Origin: Cheilinus undulatus
Taxonomy: Eukaryota > Chordata > Actinopteri > Labriformes > Labridae
NCBI RefSeq assembly: GCF_018320785.1
Contig: NC_054867.1
Location: 22,199,855-22,263,854 of the forward strand
Direction: 5' to 3'
DNA: 64,000 bases
The notes under the pieces are model-generated. The model did not search any database and had not been told where the DNA came from. It saw only the letters and a list, made by a program, of their open reading frames with translations. The translations under genes and the position numbers were made by a program. Positions 1 through 10,799 of this stretch are shown here, piece by piece (positions within the stretch are counted from its first letter, which is position 1; the number at the start of each line of letters is the position of its first letter).

Positions 1-1365
1 TTGCCCCCCTTGTTAAATCATGAGTTAACTCTGATTAACCACAGTTCTTAGAAAGCGGAGTTCAATTTCACTGGCCACACCCAGGCCTTAATACTGCCAG
101 ATTTGTCGAATGAAGAAATCACTTAAATAGAAGCTGTCAGACAAAGTGAAGTAGGCTACAAGATCTCAAAAAAAAAAATGCATCATGCCACGATCAAAAG
201 AAATTAAAGAACAAATGAGAAACAAAGTGATTGAAATCTATCAGTCTGGAAAAGGTTACAAAGCCATTTCCAAGGCTTTGGGACTCCAGCAAACCACAGT
301 CAGAGCCATTATCCACAAATGGAGAAAACTGGGAACAATGGTAAACCTTCCGCGAGCGGTCAGCCAACCAAAACTACTCTAAGAGTGCAACATCGACTCA
401 TCGAGGAGGTCACAGAAGATCCCAGAAAAACATCCAAAGAACTGCAGGCCTCACTGGACTCTGTTAAGGTCAGAGTTCATGACTCAACCATAAGAAAGAC
501 ACTGGGAAAATTTGGCAGTCATGGGAGAGTTCCAAGGCCAAAACCACTGCTGACAAAAAAAGAAAACAAAAGCTTGTCTCACATTTGGCAAGAAACATCC
601 CGATGATCCCCAAGACTTTTGGAGAAATATTCTGTGGACTGACGAGACAAAAGTTTAACTTTTTGGATGGTGTGCGGCCCGTTACATCTGGAGTATAAAG
701 CACTTGATAAAAAGAACATCATGCCAACAGTCAAACGTGGTGGTGGCAGTGTGATGGTCTGGGGCTGCTTTGCTGCTTCAGGACCTGGACCACTTGCTGG
801 GATTGATGGAACCATGAATTCTGCTGTCTACCAGAAAATCCTGAAGGCCAACATCTGGCCATCAGTTCATGCCCTCAAGCTCAAGTGCTCTTGGGCTTAC
901 AGCAAGACAACAACCCAAAATATATACGCACGTACACCTCTGAACGGCTCAAAAAATAAATAAATAATAAAAATAAAAAATTAAGGTTTTGGAGAGGCCA
1001 AGACAGAGTCAGGACTTAAATCCACTTGAGGTGCTATGGTGTGACCTTAAACGGGCAGTTAATGCTGAAAAACCGTCCAATATGGCTGAGTAAAAAAAAT
1101 TCTACGAAAAATAGTGGGCCAAAATTCCTCCACAGTGATGTAAGACTCATAACCAGTTATCATAAATGCTTGATTTCAGATATTGCTGACAAGGGTGGAA
1201 CAACCAGTCATTTAGTTCAGGGGAAAATACTTTTTCACATAGGGCCAAATAGGTTTGGAGTTTTTCCACCCTTAAAAATTTAAATAATTATTCAGACACT
1301 GCATTTTCTATTTACTTGGGTTGTCTTTGTAAAATATAAAAATTGGTTTTATGATTGGAAACATT
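1..1365 (+). mobile_element. Tc1-like transposon relic, left end cut by window edge
   Basis: This is a decayed Tc1-like DNA transposon whose left inverted repeat begins outside the window. The first intact piece (185-382) encodes the N-terminal paired-type helix-turn-helix (MPRSKEIKEQMRN, then [14 protein letters not shown]). Later pieces in shifted frames carry WTDET (first catalytic Asp), [18 protein letters not shown] and [10 protein letters not shown]. Frameshifts and stops break the reading frame many times, so no transposase is made. It belongs to the same family as the copy at 42957-44325 and keeps the N-terminal region that the other copy has lost. The inner repeat motif CTTTTTCACATAGGGCCAAA at about 1230 matches that copy. 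The right boundary is uncertain. Confidence 0.85.
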
Positions 1366-1482
1366 AACCTGGCACGCCAGATGGATGTGAAAAAATGTCA
1401 CTTGAGTTTTTGAAAAATCATGGGACTATAAAGACAAAAACAAACAAACAAACAAACAAACAAACAAACAAACAAAAAAAAA
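1366..1482. repeat. hAT-like element end fragment plus (AAAC)n microsatellite
   Basis: AACCTGGCACGCCAGATGG at 1366-1384 resembles the terminal repeat of the hAT-like elements at 10221, 41576 and 55087, but only this end is present. From about 1436 to 1482 there is a run of roughly ten AAAC units ending in poly-A. No gene signal is seen. Confidence 0.5.
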
Positions 1483-1499
1483 AACGACTTTTATGTATT

Positions 1500-2183
1500 A
1501 TGCACAGAAAACATTAATGAATAGGGTTTTTTTTTGTTTTGTTTTTTTTTGCACAAACTTGTTCTCCCATCTCTTTGGGGCCAAAAAGTAAAAAAAAACA
1601 AAAAACAAAAATCATTCTCAAGTCTTCAAAATATTCACATTTTTACAAAACAAGTCCTTGTGCTTTTGGAATTTGAGTCATTACTTAAACTAGTTCCTGT
1701 CTGCAGTGACTCTGATAGACACATCACAGCCTCTCTGTGCCTCTTTCTCTCTTATATGCCATTCAGGCTCTCATCTCCAGTTCTAAGTGTGTGTGCACAC
1801 GCCTTTCAGCAACGTGTGACAACAGAATAACCTGCCATTGGTTGTCACAGTTCAGTCATAATGTATTCTGGGATACAAACAGACAATATTGTGGCAGGCT
1901 AAGCCGCTAGCTGCAGGAACGATCGTAAAATGGATTATAAATGGACAAAAAGACGTTCACTATTGGACTTATGGGTGTGGATTTCATCTTTAAAGATCCC
2001 AGAAAGTCAGCCAAGTTCCAGACTTGCTAGAAAATGTTCTATGTGAGCTACAAAGGTGTGGATAGCGTCATTAGAACGGCGCACTGTTGGTGTTTCGGAG
2101 GAAATAATAGGTAAGCAGCAAGGACTTATGGTTGAAAAGTAATTCAACTTTGCATAACACATGTCTTTTCTTGTTGTAAATAT
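1500..2183. other. intergenic, nothing recognised
   Basis: AT-rich unique-looking sequence with homopolymer tracts. Short ORFs here have no recognisable motif. Confidence 0.6.
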
Positions 2184-2530
2184 CAGGGGGTTCCCAAAGC
2201 ACCCCAAAATAACAGTGACAGAGGCCTGGGACCCCCATGGTCACTATGGATGCTTGAGGCATAGCTGAACATAGCTGTGCCATTCAAGAATAGTCATGAG
2301 GACCTAAATTTTGATTTCGTAAAAATTTGATTTCAGCAAAAAAATCTCACCAAATGACCATGTTCTTATTTCAAATTGAACTGATTGTAAGTATATTTCT
2401 ACGAAAATGGGCAAAATATACAATTTAAAACCATTGAAAATAATATTTGTTTTTTGAAGGCATCTCACGACCCCCTCTCAGTGTCTCATGACTCCCAAGG
2501 GGGACCTGACCCACACTTTGGAAACCACTG
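2184..2530. mobile_element. hAT-like MITE
   Basis: The left end CAGGGGGTTCCCAAAGC and the reverse complement of the right end (CAGTGGTTTCCAAAGTG) form imperfect terminal inverted repeats of the fish hAT type. The flanking 8-mers GTAAATAT and GTATATAC agree at six of eight positions, as expected for a decayed 8-bp target duplication. There is no coding capacity. Confidence 0.55.
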
Positions 2531-2539
2531 GTATATACT

Positions 2540-4270
2540 GTATGACCACACTTCAGGAGGTTAATATTGCTGAGAAAACAATGTCCAAACAACAATATTT
2601 ATTGAAATTGTTGTCAAAACCCAAATTTCCTTTTCTTGAAGACACATCTGAACAGTTTGTGTGGCTTTTGCTTAGCAGTCATTTTTACCGACTTCAACTT
2701 CACAAACGCATAACGAGTTAGTATATATCAGCTAATTTGCTGACAGCTAAGTAATTTAATGGATGTTGATCTGTTTGTTTCAACAGGATTTCAACATAGA
2801 GTCCAACATTTTATTGATATTTTACTAAATGAATTCATAACACAATTCAGGTGATTTTGCCGCAGCTGTCTCAAATGGAACAGCATGCGTAGCTTAACCA
2901 GGTGATCGGATCAGTGACTCCAAACATTATTTCCAGTATTTGTGAAAATGTATTTTCAATAAATATCGGCCTATCTTGGTTGGCTGACAATCAGTTGGGG
3001 CTATTCCTGATTGGAAAAAAAAATACTTAAGTTTTTCCCAGCTTCAAGATGTGTAGCAAAAAGACAAAAATAAATAAATAAATAAACTCTTAAAGAATAA
3101 AATCACCTCTAACTAAATACACTAAAAAGTAACACATACTGACATAGAAAGAGAGTCAGAAGAACTGATTGGCCTTTTAATAATAATGACTGCAGTCTGA
3201 AATTTTGTGTTTTGATATTGAATAAACAGATGGTGCTAAAAATGTCTTAAAAGAACTAAAAAAAAACCACTAGAGGTCTCTTAAAGACTCTAATTAGACA
3301 GTGTCATGTCTTCACACACTAGGATTTAGACAGAATCAAAGCTGGAAGTGACCACAAACCACCACTTGGTCTTCTTTTCCCACAGATGAGAAGTTACAGT
3401 TTGGCTGTGTTAGAGTTTCAGTATCCATGAAAACAGCGATATGGAGCAAAGAGGCTTTCGTGCAAAGAGCCCAGTCCAACATTATCTTGTCTCTCTGAAA
3501 GGGAACAACACAACACAGGGAGCCTCACATGCCGCAGGGCCGCAGTCCAACAGAGCACTATTAGCACTTGTTGAAAAAAGTGAGTCGTGGAAGTGCTTGC
3601 AAAATAAAGACAGACTTTAATCTTCCAAAGAAGAAAGGCTTGGGAGTAAATAGGTGGTTTTCCTGATCGTCACAAAGTGAATAAGTTAGAAAACTGTTTC
3701 CATCCACTTTAGAACTTGATGGTCTGGGTCCTATTTACACCAAGAGCTATTTAGCAATCTCCCACCAGCACATCCATGACCATGTGCACAGCTGAAAGGT
3801 ATTGTACACTTAAGAGAGAAACCTTGAGAGAGGCCAAACCTGGTTGGGGTGAAAAAACAGAGAAAGGATTAACAATGCGTGTGGCTGTGCGGTTAAATGG
3901 CCAACCTCTGACTTGATAGTCTTAACAACTTAATAATACGTACAAAAAAAAGGCAAAGTGAGACTCCAATTATGGTGAAGCTGGTGAAAAACTCAGCCCA
4001 TTCACAGGACTGGAAACCATTTCAGAAAGCAAACACAGGGTAAGTGTTTCGTACGGCTTTGGTTCGTTTAACAACGGCCTCAGAAATAAGATCAGGTGTC
4101 ATTGTTGGACAGAGTAATTGCGCGTTAATCCTATCTAATATGTCTCAAAACTGTGTAATGAAACAATTAATTCATAAAAAAACACCGTTCCTCCCACGCC
4201 TGCAGTCACAGGAGAAATGTCAAGCAGTAATCCCCTTGCCCTGAAAGGAAGTGAAACCTTATATCACTCT
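2540..4270. other. intergenic, nothing recognised
   Basis: Unique AT-rich sequence with a short (AAAT)n run near 3068. No gene, RNA or repeat family is recognised. Confidence 0.6.
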
Positions 4271-4279
4271 GCACTGTGG

Positions 4280-4620
4280 TCCTGACATCATCATTTCACT
4301 CACAGGCTGCTCTCTTCATACAAGAGTGTGCACTTGATAAGACTTACAGGCCACTTAAGAAGCTATTTAGTGGTTTTCAGCCCCTGTCAGGAGTCAAGTG
4401 CAGCCCTCTGGCTTTGTTACCGCCAAAACTCTTCTCATTGAGTCCATCCTAAACCGATCCAGAACCGCAGCACACGCTATAGGGGATTAACTTCAGACCA
4501 ATAACACGCAATTAGATTTATTTTCCCCTCTTAAGCCTATTAGGCTGCAGCCGAGCAGTCAGCGGTCGTGCTTAGCTGAATTTAATTGTGTTTTTTATGC
4601 CCAATGAGCTGTGTGCCACA
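4280..4620. promoter_or_regulatory. candidate conserved non-coding element (msx1 regulatory domain)
   Basis: Unique low-repeat block with several homeodomain-type cores (GCAATTAGATTTATT near 4507 and TTTAATTGTG near 4581) and retained CpGs, set in otherwise decayed sequence. I infer a possible long-range enhancer. Conservation was not tested. Confidence 0.25.
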
Positions 4621-5198
4621 GGGGGTGGAGGAGTGGAAGAGGCCCCATGTGTCAGATTCAAATAGCTCCACGAAAAAGCCCCGCCTGAAGAGTTCACCTG
4701 CTCCTGAGGCGGTCCAGAGTAAGGGGCAGTCTTGGTTCTCTTGAAGGGAAGAGAGGGAACTCTTCAAACTGTAAAGTGAAACTGACACTGCCTGTAATCA
4801 TGTCACTTTGTGTGCTGTCGCCTTTCAGCAGCTCACTAATCCTGTTTCAGAAAAATAAAGACATGACCGTGTCTCACACTCTGAGGACCTCAGCCGTTCA
4901 TTTACAGGCCCCTTTCTGCTTTTGTATGCTTGTAGGTTTATCCACCTTTGTTGGCTGAGTGGCCCCCTGCTGCTCCGCACAAAAGAACAAAGACTCCAAG
5001 GGGAAGGCGCAGGCTTGACCTCTTAGTGATGTCAGTACCATAAAGTGTGGAGTTCTTTCTTTTAACTAGTTTTTGACTAGTCATGAAACAGACTTAATCT
5101 AATACTGACGCCTCTAGAAGAGCCAAAAACTCAAAAACAGGAATAATATCTGTTTGACTGCAAGTATAATCTTTTTTTTTCACATTTCTGCCAGTGAC
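4621..5198. other. intergenic, nothing recognised
   Basis: Unique sequence. Short ORFs on both strands show no family resemblance. Confidence 0.55.
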
Positions 5199-5862
5199 TC
5201 AAAATGTTTACCGACAGTGTTCAAAAACTGCCACAGGTGAAAGATTTTAAGTGTCTGCGGGTCTTGTTCACTAGTGAGGGTAAAAGAGAGCATGAGATTG
5301 ACAGGTGGATTGGTGAAGATCCAGCAGTACTGTGGATATTGTGCTGGACCGTTGTGGTGAAGAGGAAGCTGAGCAGAAAGGCAAAGCTTTCAATTTACAG
5401 ATTGATCTGCCTCCAGCCCTCGCCTTTGGTCATGAACTCTGTGTAATGACTGAAAGAATGATATTGCGAATATGTCCAGACGAATTGAGTATTCTCTGCA
5501 TGGGATCTGGGCTCAGCCTTAGAGATAGGGTGAGGAGTTCAGACATCTGGACATCTGGAGGGAAGCTGAGACGTGAGTGCTGCTCCTTTGCGGCGAATGG
5601 AGCCAGTTGAGGTGGTTTCGGACGTCTGATCAGGATACTTCCTGGGCGCCTTTCTTTGGAGGTCTTCCGACCATGTCCGGCTAGTTGAAGACCTCACGGA
5701 AGACCCAGAGTGCACTGAGGGGATTAAATCGCCTAAGGATTGCCCACAAAGAGTTTGAAAGTGTTGCTGGGCAGAGGGATGTCTGGGTTGACTTGTTCAG
5801 CCTGCTACCACGTCGGCCTGGCCTGGATAAGCTGACGAAGATGCATGGATGGATGGACAGCA
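5199..5862 (+). mobile_element. non-LTR retrotransposon (LINE) 3' fragment
   Basis: Conceptual translation in shifted frames gives the C-terminal region of a fish LINE reverse-transcriptase ORF: VKDFKCLRVLFTSEGKR, then VVVKRKLSRKAKLSIYR, GLSLRDRVRSSDI and RDVWVDLFSLLPRRPGLDK. It ends in short ATGGATGG repeats at 5842-5855, as RTE/Rex-type 3' ends often do. It is 5'-truncated and frameshifted, so it is dead. The clade is not certain from this piece. Confidence 0.8.
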
Positions 5863-5879
5863 TCGCTTTGCGAGGTTAG

Positions 5880-7040
5880 GTCCCTGAAACTTTCATTTTA
5901 ATGTGATGGCAATGCCTAACCAGGGACAAGGACTGCAAATTAGCCATGGCTAGATGTCTTTTATACATTGCATCGGTTGCACTGTAATTAAATGCAGCAA
6001 TGCTTATGCATTGTCCCTGACAAATAAACTGATGAATAAATAAACACATCAAAAATTGTAAATACTATTACAGAAAAAGCGCAATGTTTCATCTGATAAT
6101 ATTTTGATATTTAATGTTCTGATTGTTAGATATAGAAGTGTAACCAATAAATCAATACAAATAGAAGCTTTCTCATCACTTTCATCAAACTGCAAGTGTT
6201 GCACGCCAGCAGGACTAATGATTTCAGGATGGTAGAATCTTATTCCAGCAGACAATAACCCATGCTTCCTTTTCTTCTGATCACATTTCTATTCAGTCCA
6301 GAAGCTAAATCACCTTTAAAGCCCTGCTCTGTACCTGCTCTCCCTTCTATTCCCCTGTCTCTTGCTCTCTGTTCAGCTACATGTGTGGTGTCTCTTCTAT
6401 TCAGTTACAGGATTTGATGAATGAAGTATACATCCTTTCCTGTCAGGCAGATGTAACACCTTTGCCAGCAAACTGAATGAATTCATAAGAGGAATACTTC
6501 ATCACATCCTCGTTCATGTGGAAAGAGCTCTGTAGGTGCCTTAATGGAGATGATTAAAAATGGAGAGGAAGAGGTTGGCAATGTAGTGATTTTAGTACAC
6601 ATGATCTACAATACAGTACCTTACCAGGCCACCAAGTTAGAGTATGTGTATGGCATTGCCTTGTTGAGAACTGGATGGGTCTGTGTGATCCATATTAAGA
6701 CCGTGTCACAGGATCTGGTAAAGCCAACAAATTGCTGCTATTAAAAGTAGATTGTTGCAACCAAAATGAGACTCAGAGACACATTAAGCCTCACGCAACC
6801 CAATCAGAACAAAAACAAACATCTGAAGCCACAAACTCTCATTACACCATCACCCCATCCAGACCCACTCTTCAGTTTAAAACACTTCTTGATGACTCAA
6901 CAAACAAATCCCAACATTCTGAGTGTTTGGTTTTTGGGGGGCAGATTAGTAATCATATCTCTGTCCTGTTTTTCTATGTCTGGTCTGAGAGGAGGAGGAG
7001 GAGGTGTGGGATGAAGGAGGGAGAGGGATTGGCTGGCTTT
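5880..7040. other. intergenic, nothing recognised
   Basis: Unique sequence with a purine-rich GGAGGAGGAGG tract near 6991-7027. No gene is recognised. Confidence 0.55.
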
Positions 7041-7044
7041 TGCT

Positions 7045-7270
7045 GAAAACATAATTGGCATGGCCCCCGTGACACTGTCCGTCAGATTGTGCTGTGCCTC
7101 TCTGTGTGCATTCGCAGGGCCCCTGTGATTTTTCATTAAACAACGAGCGGGGCCTCTGAGGAGATGTTTGTGCAGCCTCCGTGGCTCCACCACACAGCGA
7201 GGAGCGCGCCGAGCCATCACAGCCCAACGCAACTATAATTAGCTTTGCAACCCCAGCTTATAATGAGTCT
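7045..7270. promoter_or_regulatory. candidate conserved non-coding element
   Basis: GC-balanced, CpG-retaining block bounded by ATAATTGGCATGG (about 7051) and AACTATAATTAGCTTTGC (about 7231), with TCATTAAACAACGAG between. Its composition differs sharply from both flanks. I infer an enhancer-like element. The minus-strand ORFs across it look like chance frames. Confidence 0.3.
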
Positions 7271-7279
7271 ACGCACGGA

Positions 7280-8110
7280 AGTTTGCTCAAGTGTGCAAAA
7301 ATGTTGCTGTGTATGTGTGCTTAGTGAAAAATAAAAATCATAATCTGTTCATGGCACGACTTTTCCTGTGATTTGTAGACCTTTTAACTGCAACAAGCAT
7401 TTATTGTAATTACACAGTGTGCATCTCGTAGCTTTCACTCTAAGTGGCGTGGTTTGCCATTCACATGCCTGACTAAAATGACTAAATGTCACATGAGGGA
7501 TTCACAATCAATTTTGTATATACAGTATGTTTCTGCCATCACAGCAAAAGGCGACTATGCATGTCTTCCTACAGGTGATGGTTCTTCACTTCATGGTGAT
7601 ATAAACTACAAGATAACTGAGTCTGCAGAGCAAAGTCAGCAAGTAGAGCTGTGTGATTTCCATGTTAACAGAAATTTATGATTCAAGTGATAAACAGGAG
7701 GAAATAAGGATGAGAAGAGGAATATTACAGATGTGACATCATCACACATTTTTTTAATCTAAGTATTTAATCAACTGATCAGACAATAATCTAAACTGCA
7801 TATGTTTTGATAGAATTATTAAATTTAGTGTGATGAAAGTTAATTAATCACAACTATTTTAAAGCAGAAATTTGGATTTTTAAATAGCATTAAAGTTGTC
7901 ATATTAATATAAAGTGATCATAATGTTTCTCAAATGAAAGAAAGAAAGAAAATATTTACTGGTTTGCGGTTTAGTGTGTTTCATTTTAACAATGAGCTGA
8001 TAGAAAGCAAGAACCAGAGTACACTTAAATAATTAACTGAAACAAGAATTAAAGATAGAATGGGGGGTAGAATAAAAAATAACAATTTATCAAATTGCTC
8101 TAAAGATTGT
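7280..8110. other. intergenic, nothing recognised
   Basis: AT-rich unique sequence with a short GAAA repeat near 7938-7955. Confidence 0.55.
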
Positions 8111-8119
8111 CTTGGCAAA

Positions 8120-8460
8120 TTTTATTTTTTGCTTAAAGAGCAACTCAGAGGTCACTTTATCACAATTTTTTTTTTTTTGCTTAAAGAGCAACTTAGAGGT
8201 CACTATCATGTTTTTTTTTTGCTTAAAGAGCAACTTAGAGGTCACTTTATCATGTTTTTTCTGCTTAAAGAGCAACTTAGACGTCACTTCATCATGTTTT
8301 GTCAACTAGAAAGGAAACACAGAGGGTATTTTATCACATATTGCCCTTGAGCACACTTTGTCACATTTTATCACTAAAGGGGCCCCTATAGGGCATTATA
8401 TCACATTTTTTTCCACCGGAATTGCAGCCTAGAAGGTACCTTTTTGCTTTTGTCATCATG
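8120..8460 (+). repeat. minisatellite block, unit about 50-60 bp (left part)
   Basis: At least four close copies of a unit with core TTAAAGAGCAACTTAGAGGT followed by CACTTTATCATG and a T-run (about 8132, 8180, 8222 and 8264), then degenerate copies to about 8460. The array resumes at 9353-9484 and 10064-10200 after transposon insertions. Repetitive ORFs on both strands here are by-products of the repeat. Confidence 0.85.
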
Positions 8461-8464
8461 AAAG

Positions 8465-9346
8465 TACGGTGGCTGAAAGGTCTCACACGAATGCAAATTC
8501 AAAAACAAAAGTTCACAACAAAAATACAAAAACTTGCTGCAGTGCATGAATACAATCTCTCAGCAGAGCGCATGGATACATAAACTCGGCACAGCGCGGA
8601 GGCAAACAGATTCCACAACAGCACAAATATACAACAACTTGGCACAGCAGATGCAAATAAAAGGTCACAACACAACAGAAGTGGGGCCATTGTTAGGGAC
8701 GGACCTGCTAAGCTGCAAACGGCTCCGTTAGCAATAAAGTTACGTGCAACACTGCTAATCAAAATAATTTCTGTACTCACAGTATGTAATTTGTAGTGTG
8801 TTTTTCGTGATTTTTTTAATAACTGTAACCTCCTGCACAGTTTAATATGTATGTAAACAACTGTCTAAATCCAACTGATGGAGATCATTCATTCGTCTGA
8901 CAGCTTACGTCATGTATATCGGACCCCAAACGTAGCTGTCCATGCTGTTTGCCGGTTAAAATTACTTCTAAGACTTATCGTTTACAAAATAAAATGTGCA
9001 AGAAGTGGAGCTGGTGAACGAATAGTATTTACTTACTTTAATTACTTGACCCAAGCATGTCTTCAGTTAATTTGCGCTGTGGTATGTAACTTGTGTTGTG
9101 ACTTTTTATTTGCATCTGCTGTGCCAAGTTGTTGTATTTTTGTGCTGTTGTGGAATCTGCCTCCGCGCTGTGCCGAGTGTATGTATCCATGTGCGGCGCA
9201 GAGTGTTTGTATTCATGTGCTGCAGCAAGTTTTTGTATTTGAGTTGTGAACTTTTGTTTTTGTGTTTTTCTCAAATGTCGTCGTGTTTTTTCTTTTTGCA
9301 AAGCGTTTTGGATTTTGCATTCGTGTGAGACCTCTTGGCCACCGTA
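8465..9346. mobile_element. foldback DNA element with 6-bp target duplication
   Basis: Long inverted arms: TACGGTGGCTGAAAGGTCTC at the left pairs with the right-hand sequence GAGACCTCTTGGCCACCGTA. The arms run inward over about 200 bp and share ACTTGGCACAGCAGATGC. TGAAAG flanks both ends (8459-8464 and 9347-9352). The arms are built from degenerate repeated units. There is no transposase, so it is non-autonomous, and its superfamily is not assigned. Confidence 0.75.
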
Positions 9347-9352
9347 TGAAAG

Positions 9353-9484
9353 GCATCCGTGAGAGCACTTTATCATGTTTTGTCACCTTGAGGCGCACAA
9401 AACAGGCAGTTAAGTCCACTTGAAAGGCACCCTGGAGGGCACTTTATCATGTATTACACTTATTACACAATTATTCCACTAAAG
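9353..9484 (+). repeat. minisatellite block (middle part)
   Basis: Degenerate units with GAGAGCACTTTATCATG and CCTGGAGGGCACTTTATC continue the array interrupted by the foldback element. Confidence 0.65.
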
Positions 9485-10063
9485 CAGGGGTGTCCAAACT
9501 ATGGCCTGGGGGCCAAATGTGGCCTGCGGTCCACATTAGATTGACTTGCAGCAAGTTTTGAAAATAAAATGAAATATGGCCCACATTAAAACATAAAGCT
9601 TTTCATTGACTGTTTTGTACATCTTGGTTTCAGTGCAAGTTGCTACCATGCAAATTATGTAAACAAGAAGAACGTATTGATCGTATTTTTTAAAAGTTTT
9701 GACGGAACTAAGATTATAAATGGTAAACATATCAGGAACAAGAGCAATAATGTTATCTTGATTTATAATGTCCTAATTAATTACCGCAGCATAAAGCAGC
9801 ACCAATAGCGTTCCAGGTATGCAACCAGTGGTAGCCAGGGCCCCCTGAAATCTGATTTGCCTCCTCAGAATTCTTAACTGATTGGGTATTTGCCTTGTCA
9901 ACCACCAACTAGCCATGTGTACACACTCAATCATGAAGAATATCCTAATCTACATTAGACTGTTTCAAACTTTCACACTCTAGGTGCTGTGTATGAAAGT
10001 GGCCCCACCATTCTTATAAATTTTTATATGTGGCTCTCAGTTAAAACAATTTGGACACCCCTG
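9485..10063. mobile_element. hAT-like MITE inserted in minisatellite
   Basis: Begins CAGGGGTGTCCAAACTATGG and ends TTTGGACACCCCTG, which are inverted repeats of the Charlie/hAT type. It is flanked by CACTAAAG (9477-9484) and CACTAAGA (10064-10071), an 8-bp duplication with two differences. There is no transposase. Confidence 0.85.
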
Positions 10064-10200
10064 CACTAAGAGGAGCCCTGGAGGGCACTATATCCCATTT
10101 TGTCTACTGGATGGACAACTGGAAGGCAATTTATCATATTTGTCAACTGGAAGAGCACCCTGGAGGGCACTTCATCATGCTTTTTGTACCATATGGAATT
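10064..10200 (+). repeat. minisatellite block (right part)
   Basis: Units such as CACCCTGGAGGGCACTTCAT continue the same array after the hAT-like insertion. Confidence 0.6.
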
Positions 10201-10220
10201 GTTTTAACATTAGAGCACTG

Positions 10221-10778
10221 CTAACCTTGCAAAGCAGATGGATACGCCCATTTCCTTGTTTTTCACTGGCGAATCCATCTTGCAAAGCTCCCATCTGAAC
10301 TGTTTGGGCCCGGTTAGAAAGTGTCAGGACCAATCAGCGACAAGGGGCAATACTTTCAGGCACAGCAGAGTTGTGACGTAAACAAGCAGCAGCAAGAGCT
10401 GGTGCAGTTATGGAGGAAGAGATTAGCGTGGATGTTGCTAAAGCACCAGTTTTATCAGAACTTGACAATATTTCTTCGTTAAAAGATGAACAAAGAACAG
10501 CAGTGAGTTGTTTTCTTTTCAAAAACGACAAAAGTCGAGTACTTACATGTCTACAGTTGTCATATTTCACGTTATTCCTCAGTAGCTGCGCACGTGCAGC
10601 TCGATAGCAGCTACGTTACGTGCTTTGTTGCTCTTATTGGCCCGTAGAGATGTGACAGACAGAACGTTCATCCAATCACACTGAGTTTTTTTTAAATCCT
10701 CTGCCTTTTCTCAAACATTTCCTATTGAAGCTTTCCCAGATGGATGTGTCAAACACATCCATCTGGCATGTCAGGTTA
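10221..10778. mobile_element. hAT-like non-autonomous element with captured-exon-like insert
   Basis: Termini CTAACCTTGCAAAGCAGATG and, reverse-complemented from the right, TAACCTGACATGCCAGATGG form imperfect inverted repeats. A perfect 8-bp duplication GAGCACTG flanks it (10213-10220 and 10779-10786), which points to the hAT superfamily. Next to the right end is a perfect 14-bp hairpin with a 3-nt loop (10736-10766). Related elements are at 41576-42371 and 55087-56729. It contains a 31-codon ORF ending exactly at a GTGAGT splice donor (next entry). Confidence 0.85.
10410..10502 (+). pseudogene. captured 5' coding exon inside hAT-like element (possible RecQ-type helicase origin)
   Basis: An ATG opens 31 sense codons beginning MEEEISVDVAKAPVLSEL and ending SSLKDEQRTA. 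The ORF is followed in phase 0 by GTGAGT (10503-10508), a consensus splice donor. The LKxEQRxA motif resembles the N-terminal entry to RecQ-family helicase domains, where the LPTG(F/Y)GKS loop follows. That resemblance is pattern recognition, not a search result. The other two elements of the family do not show this ORF at the equivalent place. A chance ORF is the alternative. Confidence 0.4.
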
Positions 10779-10799
10779 GAGCACTGTTGCATAAAGTAA

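Noticed and set aside
6897-7232. 111-codon minus ORF as a small protein gene
   Set aside because: No start context, signal, domain or splice evidence. The open frame follows from a GC-rich candidate enhancer block.
8060-8350. Repetitive 96-codon ORF, and possible CRISPR-like array
   Set aside because: Direct repeats of 50-60 bp run without unique spacers in a vertebrate genome. This is a minisatellite, not a CRISPR array or gene.
8878-9376. 112-123 codon ORFs on both strands
   Set aside because: They lie in the arms and centre of the foldback element, and the two strands mirror each other because of the inverted repeat.
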